Assembly (NCBI GenBank): GCA_001516055.1
Contig: LOEZ01000040.1
Location: 1-64,000 of the forward strand
Reading direction: 5' to 3'
Source of the DNA: Gracilibacter sp. BRH_c7a
GTDB taxonomy: Bacteria; Bacillota; Desulfitobacteriia; Desulfitobacteriales; Syntrophobotulaceae
DNA: 64,000 nucleotides
In this document: piece after piece, positions 43,081 to 53,934 of the stretch
Position numbering within the stretch: the stretch's first letter is position 1
Layout of the letters: every line of letters starts with the position of its first letter
Made by a program: the position numbers and the translations under genes
Notes under the pieces: model-generated
What the model was told of the DNA's origin: nothing
Databases searched by the model: none
What the model saw: the letters and a program-made list of their open reading frames with translations, nothing else

Positions 43081-45149
43081 GTAAAAATTTCTTGCTAGAG
43101 ATTGGAATGGAAGAATTGCCGGCTAAGTTTGCGCCTGGGGCTGTTTCTCAAATGGAGAGCAATGCCCGCAAGAAACTAAGTGAATTACGCTTGGATTATA
43201 AAAGTATAAAAACCTATATTGCTCCCAGGCGGCTGACTCTTTATATCGAGCAGCTTGCTGAGAAGCAAGAAGATATTAGTGAGGAAGCTAAAGGACCAGC
43301 TCAGAAAGCTGCTTACGATGCTGAAGGTAACCCTACCAAAGCGGCTCAGGGATTTGCAAGAGGTCAAGGAGTCGATGTTCAGGAACTCTTTATCAAAGAG
43401 CTCAATGGAGCGCCTTATGTTTACGCTGTGAAATCGTTAAAGGGAGAAGATACAGAGACACTGCTGCCGCAATTCTGTCTGGACATGATTCAAAATCTTA
43501 GTTTTCCTAAACCTATGCGTTGGGGCGATTATGATATCCGCTTCGCCAGACCTATACGTTGGCTAGTTTCTCTTTATGGAGATAAAGTAATACCTTTTAG
43601 TTATGCTGGTTTGCAAGCAGGTAGAACTTCTCGCGGCCACCGTACCCTTGGTGGATATGTTCGCCTGGTTAACCCAGAAGAATATCTGGAAGCATTAGAG
43701 ATAGCCTATGTCATAGCAGATCAAGAGAGAAGAAGAGAGATCATCAGCAAACAGATTAATACCCTAGCCACTAATGTTGCGGGACAAGTAGATGAAGATG
43801 ATGAGTTGTTAACAGAAGTTAGCCATCTAGTTGAATATCCTACTGCTCTTTTGGGTGAAGTAGGAGTGGAATATATGATTCTGCCCGAAGAAGTTATCAC
43901 GACTCCGATGAAAGAACATCAGAGGTATTTCCCTGTACGTTCCGGTGAAGGAAAGCTGCTTCCCTATTTCATTACTGTACGCAATGGGGATAAGACTTCT
44001 TTAGATATGGTGAAAGAAGGTAATAAGAAAGTTCTTAAAGCCCGCTTGGAAGATGCTGCTTTCTACTACCGTGAAGATTTGAAAAAACCTTTGTCTGATC
44101 TGGTTCTTCAATTGGATAGAGTGGTTTATCATGAAAAACTCGGAACAGTGGGACAGAGGGTTGAACGCTTAAGAAAACTAGCAGGTGTAATAGCTCAAAA
44201 CATGGGTGTGTCCAATCAAGATAAGGAATCAGTAGATCGCACGGCCTTCCTTGCTAAAGCCGATCTTGTCACCAATATGGTCTATGATTTTCCGGAATTA
44301 CAGGGAATAATGGGATCTTATTACGCCCGCAGCAATGGTGAAAAGAAAGAAGTCTATACCGCTATCCGGGAGCATTATCAACCACGTTATACCGGGGATA
44401 CACTTCCTACAACCAGTATCGGAATAGCAGTGAGTATGGCCGACAAGCTTGACGCTATCGTAGGTTCTTTCGGAATAGGTATCCAGCCCACAGGGTCCCA
44501 GGATCCTTATGCGTTAAGAAGACAAGCCTTAGGTATAGTGAGTATGCTTATCAAGGATGAACGAAATATTTCCTTAACCCATCTACTAGAAGAATCATAT
44601 AATATCTTTATTCAACAGGGTATAACCATGGAACCTTTGGAAGAAGTAATGCCGGCTTTAGAAGATTTCTTTAATCAAAGATTGCGTTATATCCTTCAGG
44701 AAATAGGTCTGAGATATGATACTATAGATGCTGTATTAGCCCACGCTGGCCAACAACCATATAATACTGTTACGAAGGCTCAAGTGTTGGCTGCTAAAAG
44801 GGAAGAAGAACAATTCACTGCTTATCTCAATGCATATACCCGCTGTGTTAACCTTAGTAAGAAAGCGGTTAGCACGGAGTGGAGTGAATATAGCTTAACA
44901 GACGTTGCGGAAATCGTACTAGCCAAGAATCTCAAGACTTCAGTTCCTAAAATTCAAGAAGCCGTAGACAAGATGAATTATGAAGAAGCTTATATCCTGG
45001 CTGCAGAGCTGGTACCTTTGATTGAACAGCTTTTTGAGGCGGTCATGATTATGGTCGAAGATGAGAAATTGAGAAATGCTCGGTTAGGCGTGTTGCAGGA
45101 ATGCGTGAAAGCCCTTGGTTGTCTGGGTGATTTAACTTTACTGGCGTGA
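43077..45149 (+). CDS. glyS: Glycine--tRNA ligase beta subunit
   Basis: A 690-residue subunit that binds tRNA-Gly. It begins [13 protein letters not shown] and has the GPAQKAAYD region, [23 protein letters not shown] (about 140-163), the KEHQRYFPV segment, an HD-like domain ([20 protein letters not shown]) and a C-terminal DALR-type anticodon-binding part. Its length is normal. The ATGA overlap with glyQ indicates coupling for equal subunits. The next gene, leuA, has its own T-box leader. Confidence 0.97.
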   Translation: MSKNFLLEIGMEELPAKFAPGAVSQMESNARKKLSELRLDYKSIKTYIAPRRLTLYIEQLAEKQEDISEEAKGPAQKAAYDAEGNPTKAAQGFARGQGVDVQELFIKELNGAPYVYAVKSLKGEDTETLLPQFCLDMIQNLSFPKPMRWGDYDIRFARPIRWLVSLYGDKVIPFSYAGLQAGRTSRGHRTLGGYVRLVNPEEYLEALEIAYVIADQERRREIISKQINTLATNVAGQVDEDDELLTEVSHLVEYPTALLGEVGVEYMILPEEVITTPMKEHQRYFPVRSGEGKLLPYFITVRNGDKTSLDMVKEGNKKVLKARLEDAAFYYREDLKKPLSDLVLQLDRVVYHEKLGTVGQRVERLRKLAGVIAQNMGVSNQDKESVDRTAFLAKADLVTNMVYDFPELQGIMGSYYARSNGEKKEVYTAIREHYQPRYTGDTLPTTSIGIAVSMADKLDAIVGSFGIGIQPTGSQDPYALRRQALGIVSMLIKDERNISLTHLLEESYNIFIQQGITMEPLEEVMPALEDFFNQRLRYILQEIGLRYDTIDAVLAHAGQQPYNTVTKAQVLAAKREEEQFTAYLNAYTRCVNLSKKAVSTEWSEYSLTDVAEIVLAKNLKTSVPKIQEAVDKMNYEEAYILAAELVPLIEQLFEAVMIMVEDEKLRNARLGVLQECVKALGCLGDLTLLA

Positions 45150-45177
45150 ATTCCCGTAGTAATATATAATAATAGAG

Positions 45178-45486
45178 TAAAGGCAAGGAAAAGGACTAGT
45201 ATCGGTAAACTGGATTTCAGAAAGCTGTTGGCTGATGTGAAACAGTAGAAGGGTTATCGGGAACTCACCTTGGAGCTGCTATTTGAAATTCAGGGAATTA
45301 CTTTTTTGTTCCTTGGAAAGTAAGTTTAGACGGAGCCCCACCGTTACAGGGGGAGGACATAAGGCTAGTCCCTGTGTCCATTTTGAGGGTATGAACTTGG
45401 CTTCATAAATTAGAGTGGTACCGCGAAAGTTCGGTCTTTCGTCTCTAACTGCAGAATATTGCAGGGAGACGAAAGGCCTTTTTATT
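45178..45486 (+). promoter_or_regulatory. T-box leader of leuA, leucine specifier CUC
   Basis: A full-length T-box leader. The specifier loop reads CGGGAACUCACCUUGGAGC with CUC (Leu) at 45264-45266, followed by the A and CCUUG helix. The T-box core TGGTACCGCG is at 45416-45425 and the terminator (TTTCGTCTC ... GAGACGAAAGG plus U-run) ends near 45486. Uncharged tRNA-Leu should activate leuA. A TATAAT at 45165-45170 is a candidate -10, but no good -35 is visible. Confidence 0.92.
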
Positions 45487-45506
45487 TTTAGCAAAGGAGA
45501 ACCAGA

Positions 45507-47162
45507 ATGAAAAATTTTGAGAAGTATCAAAGAAGTTATTATTTGCCTCCCACCCCATCTACCAATTGGGTCAATAAAGACCATCTTGATAAAGTACCAA
45601 TTTGGTGCAGTGTTGATTTACGAGATGGCAATCAGGCATTGGTCGAACCGATGAGCCTGGAAGAAAAACTAGAATTTTTTAATCTTCTAATAAAAATAGG
45701 ATTTAAAGAAATAGAAGTTGGATTTCCAGCAGCTTCTGAAACAGAATATCAATTCTTAAGAACTATTATAGAAAAAGATATGATTCCCAATGATGTATCT
45801 ATCCAGGTTTTAACCCAAGCCAGGGAACATATAATCAGAAGGACTTTTGAAGCCATCAAAGGAGCCCCTCGGGCTATTGTCCATTTATATAATTCTACCT
45901 CGGTTGCCCAAAGAGAACAGGTATTCCGAAAGTCTAAAGAAGAGATTAAGGAGCTGGCGGTAGAAGGAGCAAAACTTTTAAAGAAGTTGGCTCAAGAGAC
46001 TGAGGGGGAGTTCTCTTTTCAATACAGCCCTGAAAGCTTCCCAGGAACAGAAGTTGAATATGCCCTTGAAGTTTGCAATAGTGTAATCGATATCTGGCAG
46101 CCGGACAGTGAGCATAAAGTAATAATTAATATCCCAACAACGGTGGAAAATGCTATGCCCCATGTTTTTGCCAAGCAAGTAGAATATATTAGTACGAGCT
46201 TAAAAAACAGGGAAAATGTAATTCTATCTCTCCACCCCCATAATGACAGAGGGTGTGGAGTTTGCGATGCCGAACTCGGATTATTGGCAGGTGCTGACCG
46301 CATCGAAGGAACTCTGTTTGGCAACGGGGAAAGAACCGGGAATGTTGATATTATCACGCTTGCCATGAACCTTTATGCCCATGGGGTGAATCCTGAACTG
46401 GATTTCAGTGATATGCCGTTTATCTGTGATAAATATGAAAAACTTACAGGAATGAAGGTTAATGAAAGACAACCCTATGCCGGCTCCTTGGTTTTCACAG
46501 CCTTTTCTGGTTCCCACCAAGATGCAATAGCTAAGGGGATGCAGTGGCGCAAAGAAAAAGACTGTCAATCCTGGACAGTACCATATCTTCCAATCGATCC
46601 TAAGGATGTGGGAAGAGAATATGATTCTGATGTCATTCGGATTAACAGCCAGTCCGGCAAAGGCGGCGTCAGTTATATTCTTCAGCAAAGATTCGGAATC
46701 CAAATGCCGGAGAAAATGAAGGAAGAGATGGGATACCTTGCCAAGTCCATCTCGGACAGTCAGCATAAAGAATTAACACCCGAATGGATTTATGAGCTAT
46801 TCAAAGAAGCATATCTGGAAACAAAAGGTGCTTTTGAAATAAAAGAATTTCACTTCCATCAGGCAAATGGTATTCGGGCAGAAGTTGGAATTTGTCATCA
46901 AGGGGAGCATAAAGTAATCTCTGCTCAGGGCAACGGCAGGCTGGATGCCGTAAGTAATGCTGTAAAACAATATTTGGAGAGCGACTATGAACTGACCAAC
47001 TATGAACAGTACTCCTTAGGAAAAGGTTCTTCCGCTAAAGCCATATCATATGTCGGCTTAACCTATCAAGATAAACTATATTGGGGAGCGGGCATTGATG
47101 AAGATATCATCAAGTCATCCATAAAAGCTCTAATGATAGCAGTGAATCTTATATCAGATTAA
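45507..47162 (+). CDS. leuA: 2-isopropylmalate synthase (LeuA2 type)
   Basis: A 551-residue enzyme of the longer LeuA type, related to the fungal/actinobacterial and gamma-proteobacterial LeuA2 group. The DRE-TIM barrel starts [18 protein letters not shown] (about residues 33-50; catalytic Arg and Asp); the metal His pair is in [11 protein letters not shown] and [12 protein letters not shown] lies in the substrate site. The C-terminal third is the leucine-binding regulatory domain. It condenses acetyl-CoA with 2-ketoisovalerate, the first leucine-specific step. No leuBCD follows, so the gene stands alone in a housekeeping region, controlled by its own Leu T-box. AAAGGAGA lies before the ATG. 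Confidence 0.93.
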   Translation: MKNFEKYQRSYYLPPTPSTNWVNKDHLDKVPIWCSVDLRDGNQALVEPMSLEEKLEFFNLLIKIGFKEIEVGFPAASETEYQFLRTIIEKDMIPNDVSIQVLTQAREHIIRRTFEAIKGAPRAIVHLYNSTSVAQREQVFRKSKEEIKELAVEGAKLLKKLAQETEGEFSFQYSPESFPGTEVEYALEVCNSVIDIWQPDSEHKVIINIPTTVENAMPHVFAKQVEYISTSLKNRENVILSLHPHNDRGCGVCDAELGLLAGADRIEGTLFGNGERTGNVDIITLAMNLYAHGVNPELDFSDMPFICDKYEKLTGMKVNERQPYAGSLVFTAFSGSHQDAIAKGMQWRKEKDCQSWTVPYLPIDPKDVGREYDSDVIRINSQSGKGGVSYILQQRFGIQMPEKMKEEMGYLAKSISDSQHKELTPEWIYELFKEAYLETKGAFEIKEFHFHQANGIRAEVGICHQGEHKVISAQGNGRLDAVSNAVKQYLESDYELTNYEQYSLGKGSSAKAISYVGLTYQDKLYWGAGIDEDIIKSSIKALMIAVNLISD

Positions 47163-47265
47163 GTATATTTATGTGTTAGAATTAGTTTAATAGGCATTCA
47201 TGCTGCAATGCATCAAAAAAGTTACAAGAGTATTCTTAGAGCAGAGCAGAGGGGGAGAGGTATAA

Positions 47266-48138
47266 TTGTCTAAGACCAAGCTGTTATCTATTACGTTAGC
47301 TGTAATTATAATTATGAATGTTGTCCTTATTTCTAAAATAGGAGACTTAAATAACCGTGTCCAAAACTTAAGTCATAATTATAATAATCTAGGGTCAAGT
47401 ATAAATTCTGTTACAAGTAATGTTAATCAAAGCCTAGATCGTTTTATCAGGGAACAAAGCTGGATCACTCCAGTTCAAATTAACCATGAAAAATCTAAGG
47501 TGGATACGGAGCAGGTTTTGGCGGTATTCAACTGGCAGATTAAAGACTACCTAGAGGAGTCAGAAGTAGTCTTCCATTACCGCCTTTCAGACACAGAAGA
47601 GTTTACGACTGTTGTGGCTGAAAGCATAAATACCGGCTTTTTCGAAGTGAGTCTGCCCTTAGAGATCAAGGCTGAACCTTCCTGGGAGGTTAACATCAGT
47701 AGAACTGAAAAAGGTGTTTCAGAGCAATCAATTGAACAAATAGCTAGGGAAATAAAACAGGCCGATAAACCTATTCGGTGTTATGTCAGCATGAAGACCA
47801 AAGATTCTATTAAAAGCAGTGAGGTTTCTTATATAAATTATGAGTATCTGGCTCATATTAAATATGAACCTGTTCGGGGACATGTCCATATAGACGGCAA
47901 TCAGTATAATATCTCATTATTTGATGACAGTATTACTACAAATAATATGGAGTCCATAACTGCGGAGTTTTATAACGGGAATAATCTTATTACCCATAAA
48001 CAGCTGGAAAGGCAAGACGATCAAAATGGCATAAAGAGCTATCACTTATCGTATAGCTCGGATTCAGAAGATGTTTCTCATATCGTCCTTGAAGTCGAAT
48101 ATTCGAATGGGGATACTTTTCAAAAGGAGATATACTAG
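47266..48138 (+). CDS. Uncharacterised membrane-anchored coiled-coil protein (290 aa)
   Basis: I do not recognise this protein. It begins with a short basic stretch and a membrane helix (about residues 4-24), then a heptad-like coiled coil (IGDLNNRVQNLSHNYNNLGS and on to about residue 65), followed by a soluble, beta-rich, externally placed region with an N-terminal Ile/Thr/Glu composition and no Cys. The last third reads like an Ig-like or YtkA-type beta sandwich but I cannot confirm this. Start TTG 47266 has GGGGGAGAGG about 7 bases upstream. It lies between leuA and ccpN and ends before a U-tailed hairpin. Function unknown. Confidence 0.68.
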   Translation: MSKTKLLSITLAVIIIMNVVLISKIGDLNNRVQNLSHNYNNLGSSINSVTSNVNQSLDRFIREQSWITPVQINHEKSKVDTEQVLAVFNWQIKDYLEESEVVFHYRLSDTEEFTTVVAESINTGFFEVSLPLEIKAEPSWEVNISRTEKGVSEQSIEQIAREIKQADKPIRCYVSMKTKDSIKSSEVSYINYEYLAHIKYEPVRGHVHIDGNQYNISLFDDSITTNNMESITAEFYNGNNLITHKQLERQDDQNGIKSYHLSYSSDSEDVSHIVLEVEYSNGDTFQKEIY

Positions 48139-48188
48139 AGTAAGGACTAAAACTACAAAAAGAATTAAGCATAATAAGTGCTTAGGGA

Positions 48189-48228
48189 ATAAGCTGCAAG
48201 AATATTTTTCTTGTGGCTTATATTTTTT
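48189..48228 (+). terminator. Rho-independent terminator before ccpN
   Basis: ATAAGCTGCAAGAA and TTCTTGTGGCTTAT form a 13-14 bp stem followed by ATTTTTT. Confidence 0.85.
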
Positions 48229-48391
48229 AAGTATTAACTAAAAATTTTCTTTAATTCGCTGTACTTTTTTATTGGGTTGTGTATATAATAAGTTAATGTG
48301 ACATAACATATAGAATATTTTAGACTAATAACACATACTATTTGTCCGTTGTTATTTGATTAATGCTACACATTACATCTGAGGTGATAAT

Positions 48392-49024
48392 ATGCGTTTG
48401 TCTGAGCGTCAAGAGAAGATAGTTGAATTGGTCAAAGGATGCAGTCCGATGACAGGAGAACAGATAGCGAATCAGCTTAGTTTAGCCCGAGCTACCCTAA
48501 GACCGGACCTTACTATCCTAACCATGTCCGGGGTTCTGGAAGCACGGCCACGGGTAGGTTATTTTTATAGGGAAGCAAGTGCACGTTCTCCTATAACTGA
48601 AAGACTGCGCCAACTAAGAGTATGCGATTTCAAGTCAATGGCCGCCGCTGTTAAAGAGAATATCACGATTTATGATGCTGTTGTATCTTTGTTTACCAAT
48701 AATGTGGGCAGCCTGATTGTGGTGGGGGATGACAGAGAGCTTAAAGGTATGGTATCCCGAAAGGATATCCTCAAGGCTTCCTTGGGAAAATTAGATCTTC
48801 AGACTGTCCCTATCGGGGTGATAATGACTCGGATGCCCAATATCATTATGGTCGCATCTGATGAGTCAGTACTTGAAGCAGCGAAGAGGTTGGTTCAACA
48901 CCAGGTAGATACCCTGCCCGTAGTCGATTACTATATTGATGAAGAAGGAAACGAGAAATATGAAGTGATAGGGAGGTTTACCAAAACCAATGTAACCAAT
49001 CTTTTTGTTGAGCTTGGGTGTTAG
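48392..49024 (+). CDS. ccpN: CcpN-like transcriptional regulator (HTH plus two CBS domains)
   Basis: A 210-residue protein with an N-terminal winged HTH (MRLSERQEKIVELVKGCSPM and QLSLARATLRPDLTILTMSG) and two CBS domains (about residues 75-135 and 140-205) that sense adenine nucleotides. CcpN represses gluconeogenic genes in Bacillus; this homologue lies directly before the PPDK regulatory protein and ppdK, so control of phosphoenolpyruvate/pyruvate interconversion is the likely role (inference from context). CTGAGGTGATAAT lies before the ATG. In Bacillus the same gene pair (ccpN-yqfL) is conserved. Confidence 0.92.
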   Translation: MRLSERQEKIVELVKGCSPMTGEQIANQLSLARATLRPDLTILTMSGVLEARPRVGYFYREASARSPITERLRQLRVCDFKSMAAAVKENITIYDAVVSLFTNNVGSLIVVGDDRELKGMVSRKDILKASLGKLDLQTVPIGVIMTRMPNIIMVASDESVLEAAKRLVQHQVDTLPVVDYYIDEEGNEKYEVIGRFTKTNVTNLFVELGC

Positions 49025-49098
49025 GTTTAACTTTCCTAGAAATAATAAAAAAGGGAACTACTTACGTAACTACAATACTTGAAAGTGGGGGATATTAG

Positions 49099-49911
49099 GT
49101 GACAGATAAGGTTCCGGTAATATACGTGATTTCTGATGCACTTGGAGAGACAGCTGAATTTGTAAGTAGAGCAGCTGCTGCTCAATTTAACGGTATCAAA
49201 ACAAAAATACGACGCGTACCTTACGTTCAGGATGAGACTCATATAGATGATATTCTCGAGGAAGCGGCCGAAGAACAGGCAATCCTAGTTTATACTTTAG
49301 TGCTCACTCATCTCAGACAATATATAGAACGTCGAGCAAGAGAGAAAAACTTGACCACCATTGATATTTTAAGCCCTGTTATCGTCGCTCTTTCTAATAA
49401 AACTGGATTACAACCTGTAAATACTCCCAATATCACCCATCGCCTTGATGAGCAATATTTCCGTAAGGTAGAAGCAGTAGAATTTGCAGTCAAGTATGAT
49501 GATGGGAAAGATCCAAGAGGGGCTCTTTATGCTGATGTTGTGTTAATAGGAGTATCAAGAACATCAAAGACTCCTCTTAGTATGTACTTAGCCCATAAAG
49601 GACTAAAGACAGCCAATATACCACTCGTGCCTGAGGTAACACCGCCCAGGGAACTCTTCGTGATTGAGCCTAAAAAGATTTTTGGTTTGGTGTTAAGTCC
49701 TGAGAAATTGAACCAGATACGAAGTGAAAGACTTAAAACACTGGGGTTAGGTGAATCTGCCGATTATGCTAAACTCAATAGAATAATTGAAGAACTTAGC
49801 TATGCCGATCGAATTATGAAAAAATTAGGGTGCATGATTATTGACACGACCACCCGAGCAGTAGAGGAAACTGCTAGTATTATCCTTCAAAAACATTTTA
49901 AAAAGGAGTAG
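49099..49911 (+). CDS. yqfL: Pyruvate, phosphate dikinase regulatory protein (PdRP, DUF299)
   Basis: A 270-residue bifunctional kinase/pyrophosphorylase. The P-loop-like site is GVSRTSKTPLSMYLA (about residues 150-164) and the N-terminus has VIYVISDALGETAEFV; both are diagnostic for DUF299. It uses ADP to phosphorylate a Thr next to the catalytic His of PPDK, inactivating it, and reverses this with phosphate. The adjacent ppdK starts 9 bases later, showing they form one unit. The start is GTG 49099 after GTGGGGGATAT. The -35/-10 region before it is weak. Confidence 0.95.
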   Translation: MTDKVPVIYVISDALGETAEFVSRAAAAQFNGIKTKIRRVPYVQDETHIDDILEEAAEEQAILVYTLVLTHLRQYIERRAREKNLTTIDILSPVIVALSNKTGLQPVNTPNITHRLDEQYFRKVEAVEFAVKYDDGKDPRGALYADVVLIGVSRTSKTPLSMYLAHKGLKTANIPLVPEVTPPRELFVIEPKKIFGLVLSPEKLNQIRSERLKTLGLGESADYAKLNRIIEELSYADRIMKKLGCMIIDTTTRAVEETASIILQKHFKKE

Positions 49912-49919
49912 AAGAAAAG

Positions 49920-52586
49920 ATGAGTAAGAAATATGTCTATCTATTCCACGAGGGAAATGCTGAGATGCGAGACCTTCTTGGCGGTAAAGGAGCTAACCTA
50001 GCTGAGATGACTAACATCGGGCTAAGTGTTCCCCCGGGGTTCACTGTTTCAACTGAGGCTTGCCAGGTTTACTACGATAACGCTGAACAATTCCCTGAAG
50101 GACTTTGGGAACAGATACTCCCAGCTGTAAGAGATGTAGAGGTGGCTAGCGGCAAAAGATTTGGAGATCCCGATAATACTCTTTTGGTATCAGTTCGTTC
50201 CGGAGCCAAGGTATCTATGCCGGGGATGATGGATACTATTCTTAATCTTGGCCTGAATGATCAGACTGCTGAGGGATTAAGCCAAGCAACAAATAACGAA
50301 AGATTTGCCTATGATTGTTACCGACGTTTCGTTCAAATGTTCGGTGAAGTTGTCTTAGGGATAGAAAGTTATAAGTTTGCCTCAATCTTAGAAGATATTA
50401 AAGAAGAACAGAAAATAAGCTTTGATTCTGAACTTACACCAGAGAGCTTACACAAACTTGTGAATAAATTCAAAAGCCTTGTCCGTCAGGAAACAGGGTC
50501 TTCCTTTCCAGAAGATCCTTATCAACAACTCCAGCAAGCCATAACTGCAGTATTCAAATCCTGGAATAACCAACGAGCCAAAATATACAGAAGATTCAAT
50601 GGGATAGAAGATAGTATCGGAACTGCAGTTAATATTCAAGCTATGGTCTTTGGTAATATGGGTCAAGATTCGGGCACGGGTGTAGCTTTTACCCGTGATC
50701 CTTCAACTGGAGAAAACTATTTATATGGAGAATTCCTTATGAATGCTCAAGGTGAAGATGTGGTAGCCGGAATCCGGACTCCTAACCCAATAGTCCAAAT
50801 GCAAGAGGAAAATCCAGAACTATATAAACAGTTCTCGGAGATAGCAGCTAGCTTGGAGACCCACTATAAAAACATACAAGACATAGAATTCACTATTGAG
50901 CGAGGTAAACTTTATATTTTGCAGACTCGTAACGGTAAATGTACAGTTTCGGCCTCTATCAGGATTGCAGTCGAGCTTTGCCAGGAAGGTTTAATTACCA
51001 AGGAAGAAGCAATCAAAAGAATCGATCCTCACCAGCTAGGCAAACTTCTTCATCGGAGGATAGATGATGATGTTGTTTTTGATGTAATTGCGAGCGGCCT
51101 CCCCGCTTCACCAGGGGCAGCTTCAGGTAAGATTATCTTAGACGCAGACCTTGCTGAGAAACTTGGGACAGCAGGGGAAAAGGTAATCCTGGTGCGCACT
51201 GAAACCACCCCAGATGATATCCATGGGGTCTTAGCAGCCCAGGGCATTCTTACCAGCAGGGGAGGGATGACTAGTCACGCTGCTGTTGTGGCTAGACATA
51301 TGGGGAAACCTGCTATTTGTGGTTGTGAGGCTGTAATAATAAACTATGGAACTAAAAAAGTCTATATTGATGGGGAGGAATATCCTGAAGGGTCAGAGAT
51401 TACGATTGACGGAGGAACTGGTCGGGTGATACGGGGTATAGTTCCCATGAAAGATCCTGATCTAAGTGGGGAATTCCAGACAATATTGAAGTGGGCTGAT
51501 GAAATCAGAACCCTTAAGGTGATGGCTAATGCTGATAATTCTCTAGATTCGGCTAAAGCAAGAGAGTTTGGGGCAGAAGGTATCGGACTCTGTCGAACAG
51601 AGCATATGTTCATGGATGCAGTCCGATTGCCAATCATGCAGAAAATGATTTTAGCCCAAACACTAGAGGAGAGGGAAGAGGCCTTGGCTGCTCTTCTACC
51701 CATGCAAGAAGAAGATTTTTACGGAATACTCAAAGCCATGAACACGCTCCCCGTGACCATAAGGCTGCTTGATCCTCCCTTACATGAATTCTTGCCTAAT
51801 ATTGAAGAATTGATTGAAGATATTCTTAGAATTAAGCTAACTATGGACATTGACGATAGGAAAGCTCAGGAAGAGCTGTATCACAAGGAAAATCTTCTAA
51901 GAAAAGTAAGAGCTCTGCAAGAGATGAACCCTATGCTTGGTCATCGGGGCTGCCGCTTAGGTATTACTTATCCAGAGATTTATGCGATGCAGACCAGGGC
52001 TATATTTCAAGCCTCAGCCAGACTTATCAAAGAAGGATATAAAGTCTATCCCCAGGTTAAAATTCCGCTAGTTATTCACTTTAGAGAACTGGAGATTCTT
52101 CGTCAACAAACGGTGGAGATCGCTAAAGATGTGATGGAATCCCAGGGGGTAACCATACCTTATATTGTAGGAACAATGATTGAGATGCCAAGAGCGGCCT
52201 TAACAGCTGATGAGATAGCCCCCTTCGCTGATTTCTTCTCCTTCGGTACAAATGATTTAACCCAGACCGTTTTCGGCTTCTCTCGTGACGATGCTGAAGG
52301 CAAATTCTTGCCTCATTATATACACAGTAATATATTAACTGAAAATCCTTTTGCCGTTTTAGATAGAAAAGGGGTAGGGAAAATCATGCAATATTGTGTT
52401 GAACTTGGGAGGAAGACCAATCCCAATTTAAAAGTAGGAATTTGTGGAGAACATGGAGGAGATCCCTCTTCCATAGATTTTTGTCAAGAGATTGATCTTG
52501 ATTATATATCCTGTTCACCTTTCCGTGTTCCAATAGCCCGTCTTGGAGCAGCTCAAAGTGCTTTAAAAACCAGAGATAAAGAATAA
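49920..52586 (+). CDS. ppdK: Pyruvate, phosphate dikinase
   Basis: An 888-residue PPDK with an N-terminal ATP-grasp-like domain (LGGKGANLAEM, residues 20-30), a central phosphohistidine domain with LTSRGGMTSHAAVVARHMGK (the phosphorylated His and the Thr/Ser regulated by PdRP, around residue 455), and a C-terminal PEP/pyruvate barrel with GLCRTEHMF and FSFGTNDLTQTVFGFSRDD. It interconverts pyruvate + ATP + Pi with PEP + AMP + PPi, in gluconeogenic or glycolytic direction. AAGGAG lies in the end of yqfL. A strong terminator follows. Confidence 0.97.
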   Translation: MSKKYVYLFHEGNAEMRDLLGGKGANLAEMTNIGLSVPPGFTVSTEACQVYYDNAEQFPEGLWEQILPAVRDVEVASGKRFGDPDNTLLVSVRSGAKVSMPGMMDTILNLGLNDQTAEGLSQATNNERFAYDCYRRFVQMFGEVVLGIESYKFASILEDIKEEQKISFDSELTPESLHKLVNKFKSLVRQETGSSFPEDPYQQLQQAITAVFKSWNNQRAKIYRRFNGIEDSIGTAVNIQAMVFGNMGQDSGTGVAFTRDPSTGENYLYGEFLMNAQGEDVVAGIRTPNPIVQMQEENPELYKQFSEIAASLETHYKNIQDIEFTIERGKLYILQTRNGKCTVSASIRIAVELCQEGLITKEEAIKRIDPHQLGKLLHRRIDDDVVFDVIASGLPASPGAASGKIILDADLAEKLGTAGEKVILVRTETTPDDIHGVLAAQGILTSRGGMTSHAAVVARHMGKPAICGCEAVIINYGTKKVYIDGEEYPEGSEITIDGGTGRVIRGIVPMKDPDLSGEFQTILKWADEIRTLKVMANADNSLDSAKAREFGAEGIGLCRTEHMFMDAVRLPIMQKMILAQTLEEREEALAALLPMQEEDFYGILKAMNTLPVTIRLLDPPLHEFLPNIEELIEDILRIKLTMDIDDRKAQEELYHKENLLRKVRALQEMNPMLGHRGCRLGITYPEIYAMQTRAIFQASARLIKEGYKVYPQVKIPLVIHFRELEILRQQTVEIAKDVMESQGVTIPYIVGTMIEMPRAALTADEIAPFADFFSFGTNDLTQTVFGFSRDDAEGKFLPHYIHSNILTENPFAVLDRKGVGKIMQYCVELGRKTNPNLKVGICGEHGGDPSSIDFCQEIDLDYISCSPFRVPIARLGAAQSALKTRDKE

Positions 52587-52630
52587 TAAAGACCAAATAG
52601 TGGTAAAATATTAAATAATACGGATATATG

Positions 52631-52662
52631 AGCATTTACAGCGTTTTGTAAATGCTTTTTTT
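52631..52662 (+). terminator. Rho-independent terminator after ppdK
   Basis: AGCATTTACA-GCGTTT-TGTAAATGCT with a run of seven T, 45 bases after the ppdK stop. Confidence 0.92.
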
Positions 52663-52759
52663 CATGATATACTTTATAGCTTTGAAAAAAGGAATAAGAA
52701 GTTCGATGTGGAATTACTATATAAATCAATCTTAAAATCATTAATAAAAGGAGAATGCC

Positions 52760-53749
52760 ATGTCAGAGCTAATTCGGGAGAGAACGGAAAAAGAAGAATT
52801 CGTTAGACTTTCCCCTAGGGCTGCCAAAAGTTCAGAGGCTCGGCGGGCAAGAGAAGAGTACGAGTGTGCTGTCAGGACAAAATTTCAAAGAGATAGAGAC
52901 AGGATTCTTCATAGCAAACCATTTCGTCGGCTTATGCATAAGACCCAGGTGTATATTGCTCCTACAGGCGATCACTTTAGGACAAGAATGACCCACAGCC
53001 TTGAAGTTGCCCAGATTTGTCGTACTGTGGGAAGAGGTCTTAAGCTCAATGAAGATCTAATAGAAGCTATAGCATTAGGTCATGACGTAGGACATACCCC
53101 GTTTGGTCATGTGGGGGAAGAAGCTTTGGCCAGCATTATTGGCTATTTCGAGCATAATGAACAATCTGTAAGGATTTTCACATTACTTACCAATAACGGA
53201 CAGGGGATGAACCTTACAGACCAAGTTCTAGATGGAATTCTTCATCATACGGGTGATGGGATACCATTAACCCTCGAAGGTCAGGTTGTCAAGATCGGTG
53301 ATAGAATAGCGTATCTCTGTCATGACTATGATGATGCTTTAAGAGCCGGTATTCTGAATACTCATGATATACCTCAAAAGGCTAGGGAGGTCATAGGAAC
53401 AAATACCAGCGAGATGATTACAACTATGGTCATCGATATGATTCAAGCCTCGGAAGGTAAAGATAGAGTTTGTCAATCTGAAACCGTTGCTCATGGTATG
53501 AAGGTATTCCGAGAATTCATGTTTGAGAAAGTATATTTTAGCAAATCGCTAGAGGAAGAACGGAGCAAAGGAAGGCTTATCCTAGAAATTCTTTTTGATT
53601 ACTACCTCAAACATCCAGATAAGATTCCACCTGAATATCATAATTGGACGCAGGGAAATCTCCAGAAGGCGGTTACAGATTATATCTCCGGCCTTACAGA
53701 TAACTACGCGATAAGAACTTTTAAACATTTTTTCATCCCTAAGGAATAA
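52760..53749 (+). CDS. dgt: Deoxyguanosinetriphosphate triphosphohydrolase-like protein
   Basis: A 329-residue HD-domain protein. The metal-binding residues are in RMTHSLEVAQI, ALGHDVGHTPFGHVGEEAL (about residues 75-120) and ICHDYDD-type YLCHDYDDALRAGI. FRRLMHKTQVY is a family motif. Relatives hydrolyse dNTPs to deoxynucleoside plus tripolyphosphate, balancing the dNTP pool; the preferred nucleotide cannot be told here. AAAGGAGAATGCC lies before the ATG. It lies upstream of dnaG-sigA as in many Clostridia, separated by 185 bases of AT-rich DNA without a hairpin. Confidence 0.92.
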   Translation: MSELIRERTEKEEFVRLSPRAAKSSEARRAREEYECAVRTKFQRDRDRILHSKPFRRLMHKTQVYIAPTGDHFRTRMTHSLEVAQICRTVGRGLKLNEDLIEAIALGHDVGHTPFGHVGEEALASIIGYFEHNEQSVRIFTLLTNNGQGMNLTDQVLDGILHHTGDGIPLTLEGQVVKIGDRIAYLCHDYDDALRAGILNTHDIPQKAREVIGTNTSEMITTMVIDMIQASEGKDRVCQSETVAHGMKVFREFMFEKVYFSKSLEEERSKGRLILEILFDYYLKHPDKIPPEYHNWTQGNLQKAVTDYISGLTDNYAIRTFKHFFIPKE

Positions 53750-53934
53750 GACTTTAATTATATATTCTCTTTTTAACAAATTTTACGTTTATTAAAAGAA
53801 GGAAATTTAAAAAATATATCGAAAAAGATAAAGACTTGTCATAATAAAAATAAATTAAGAACTAATTTAATTTTCTGATTTTTTAATATGTCAGGTGAAT
53901 TCCAAAAGGTAAGGTATATAAAGGGTGCTAATTG

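Noticed and set aside
46019-46766. Minus-strand ORFs of 115 and 161 residues inside leuA
   Set aside because: The plus-strand frame is a conserved enzyme; the shadows have no RBS or known motifs.
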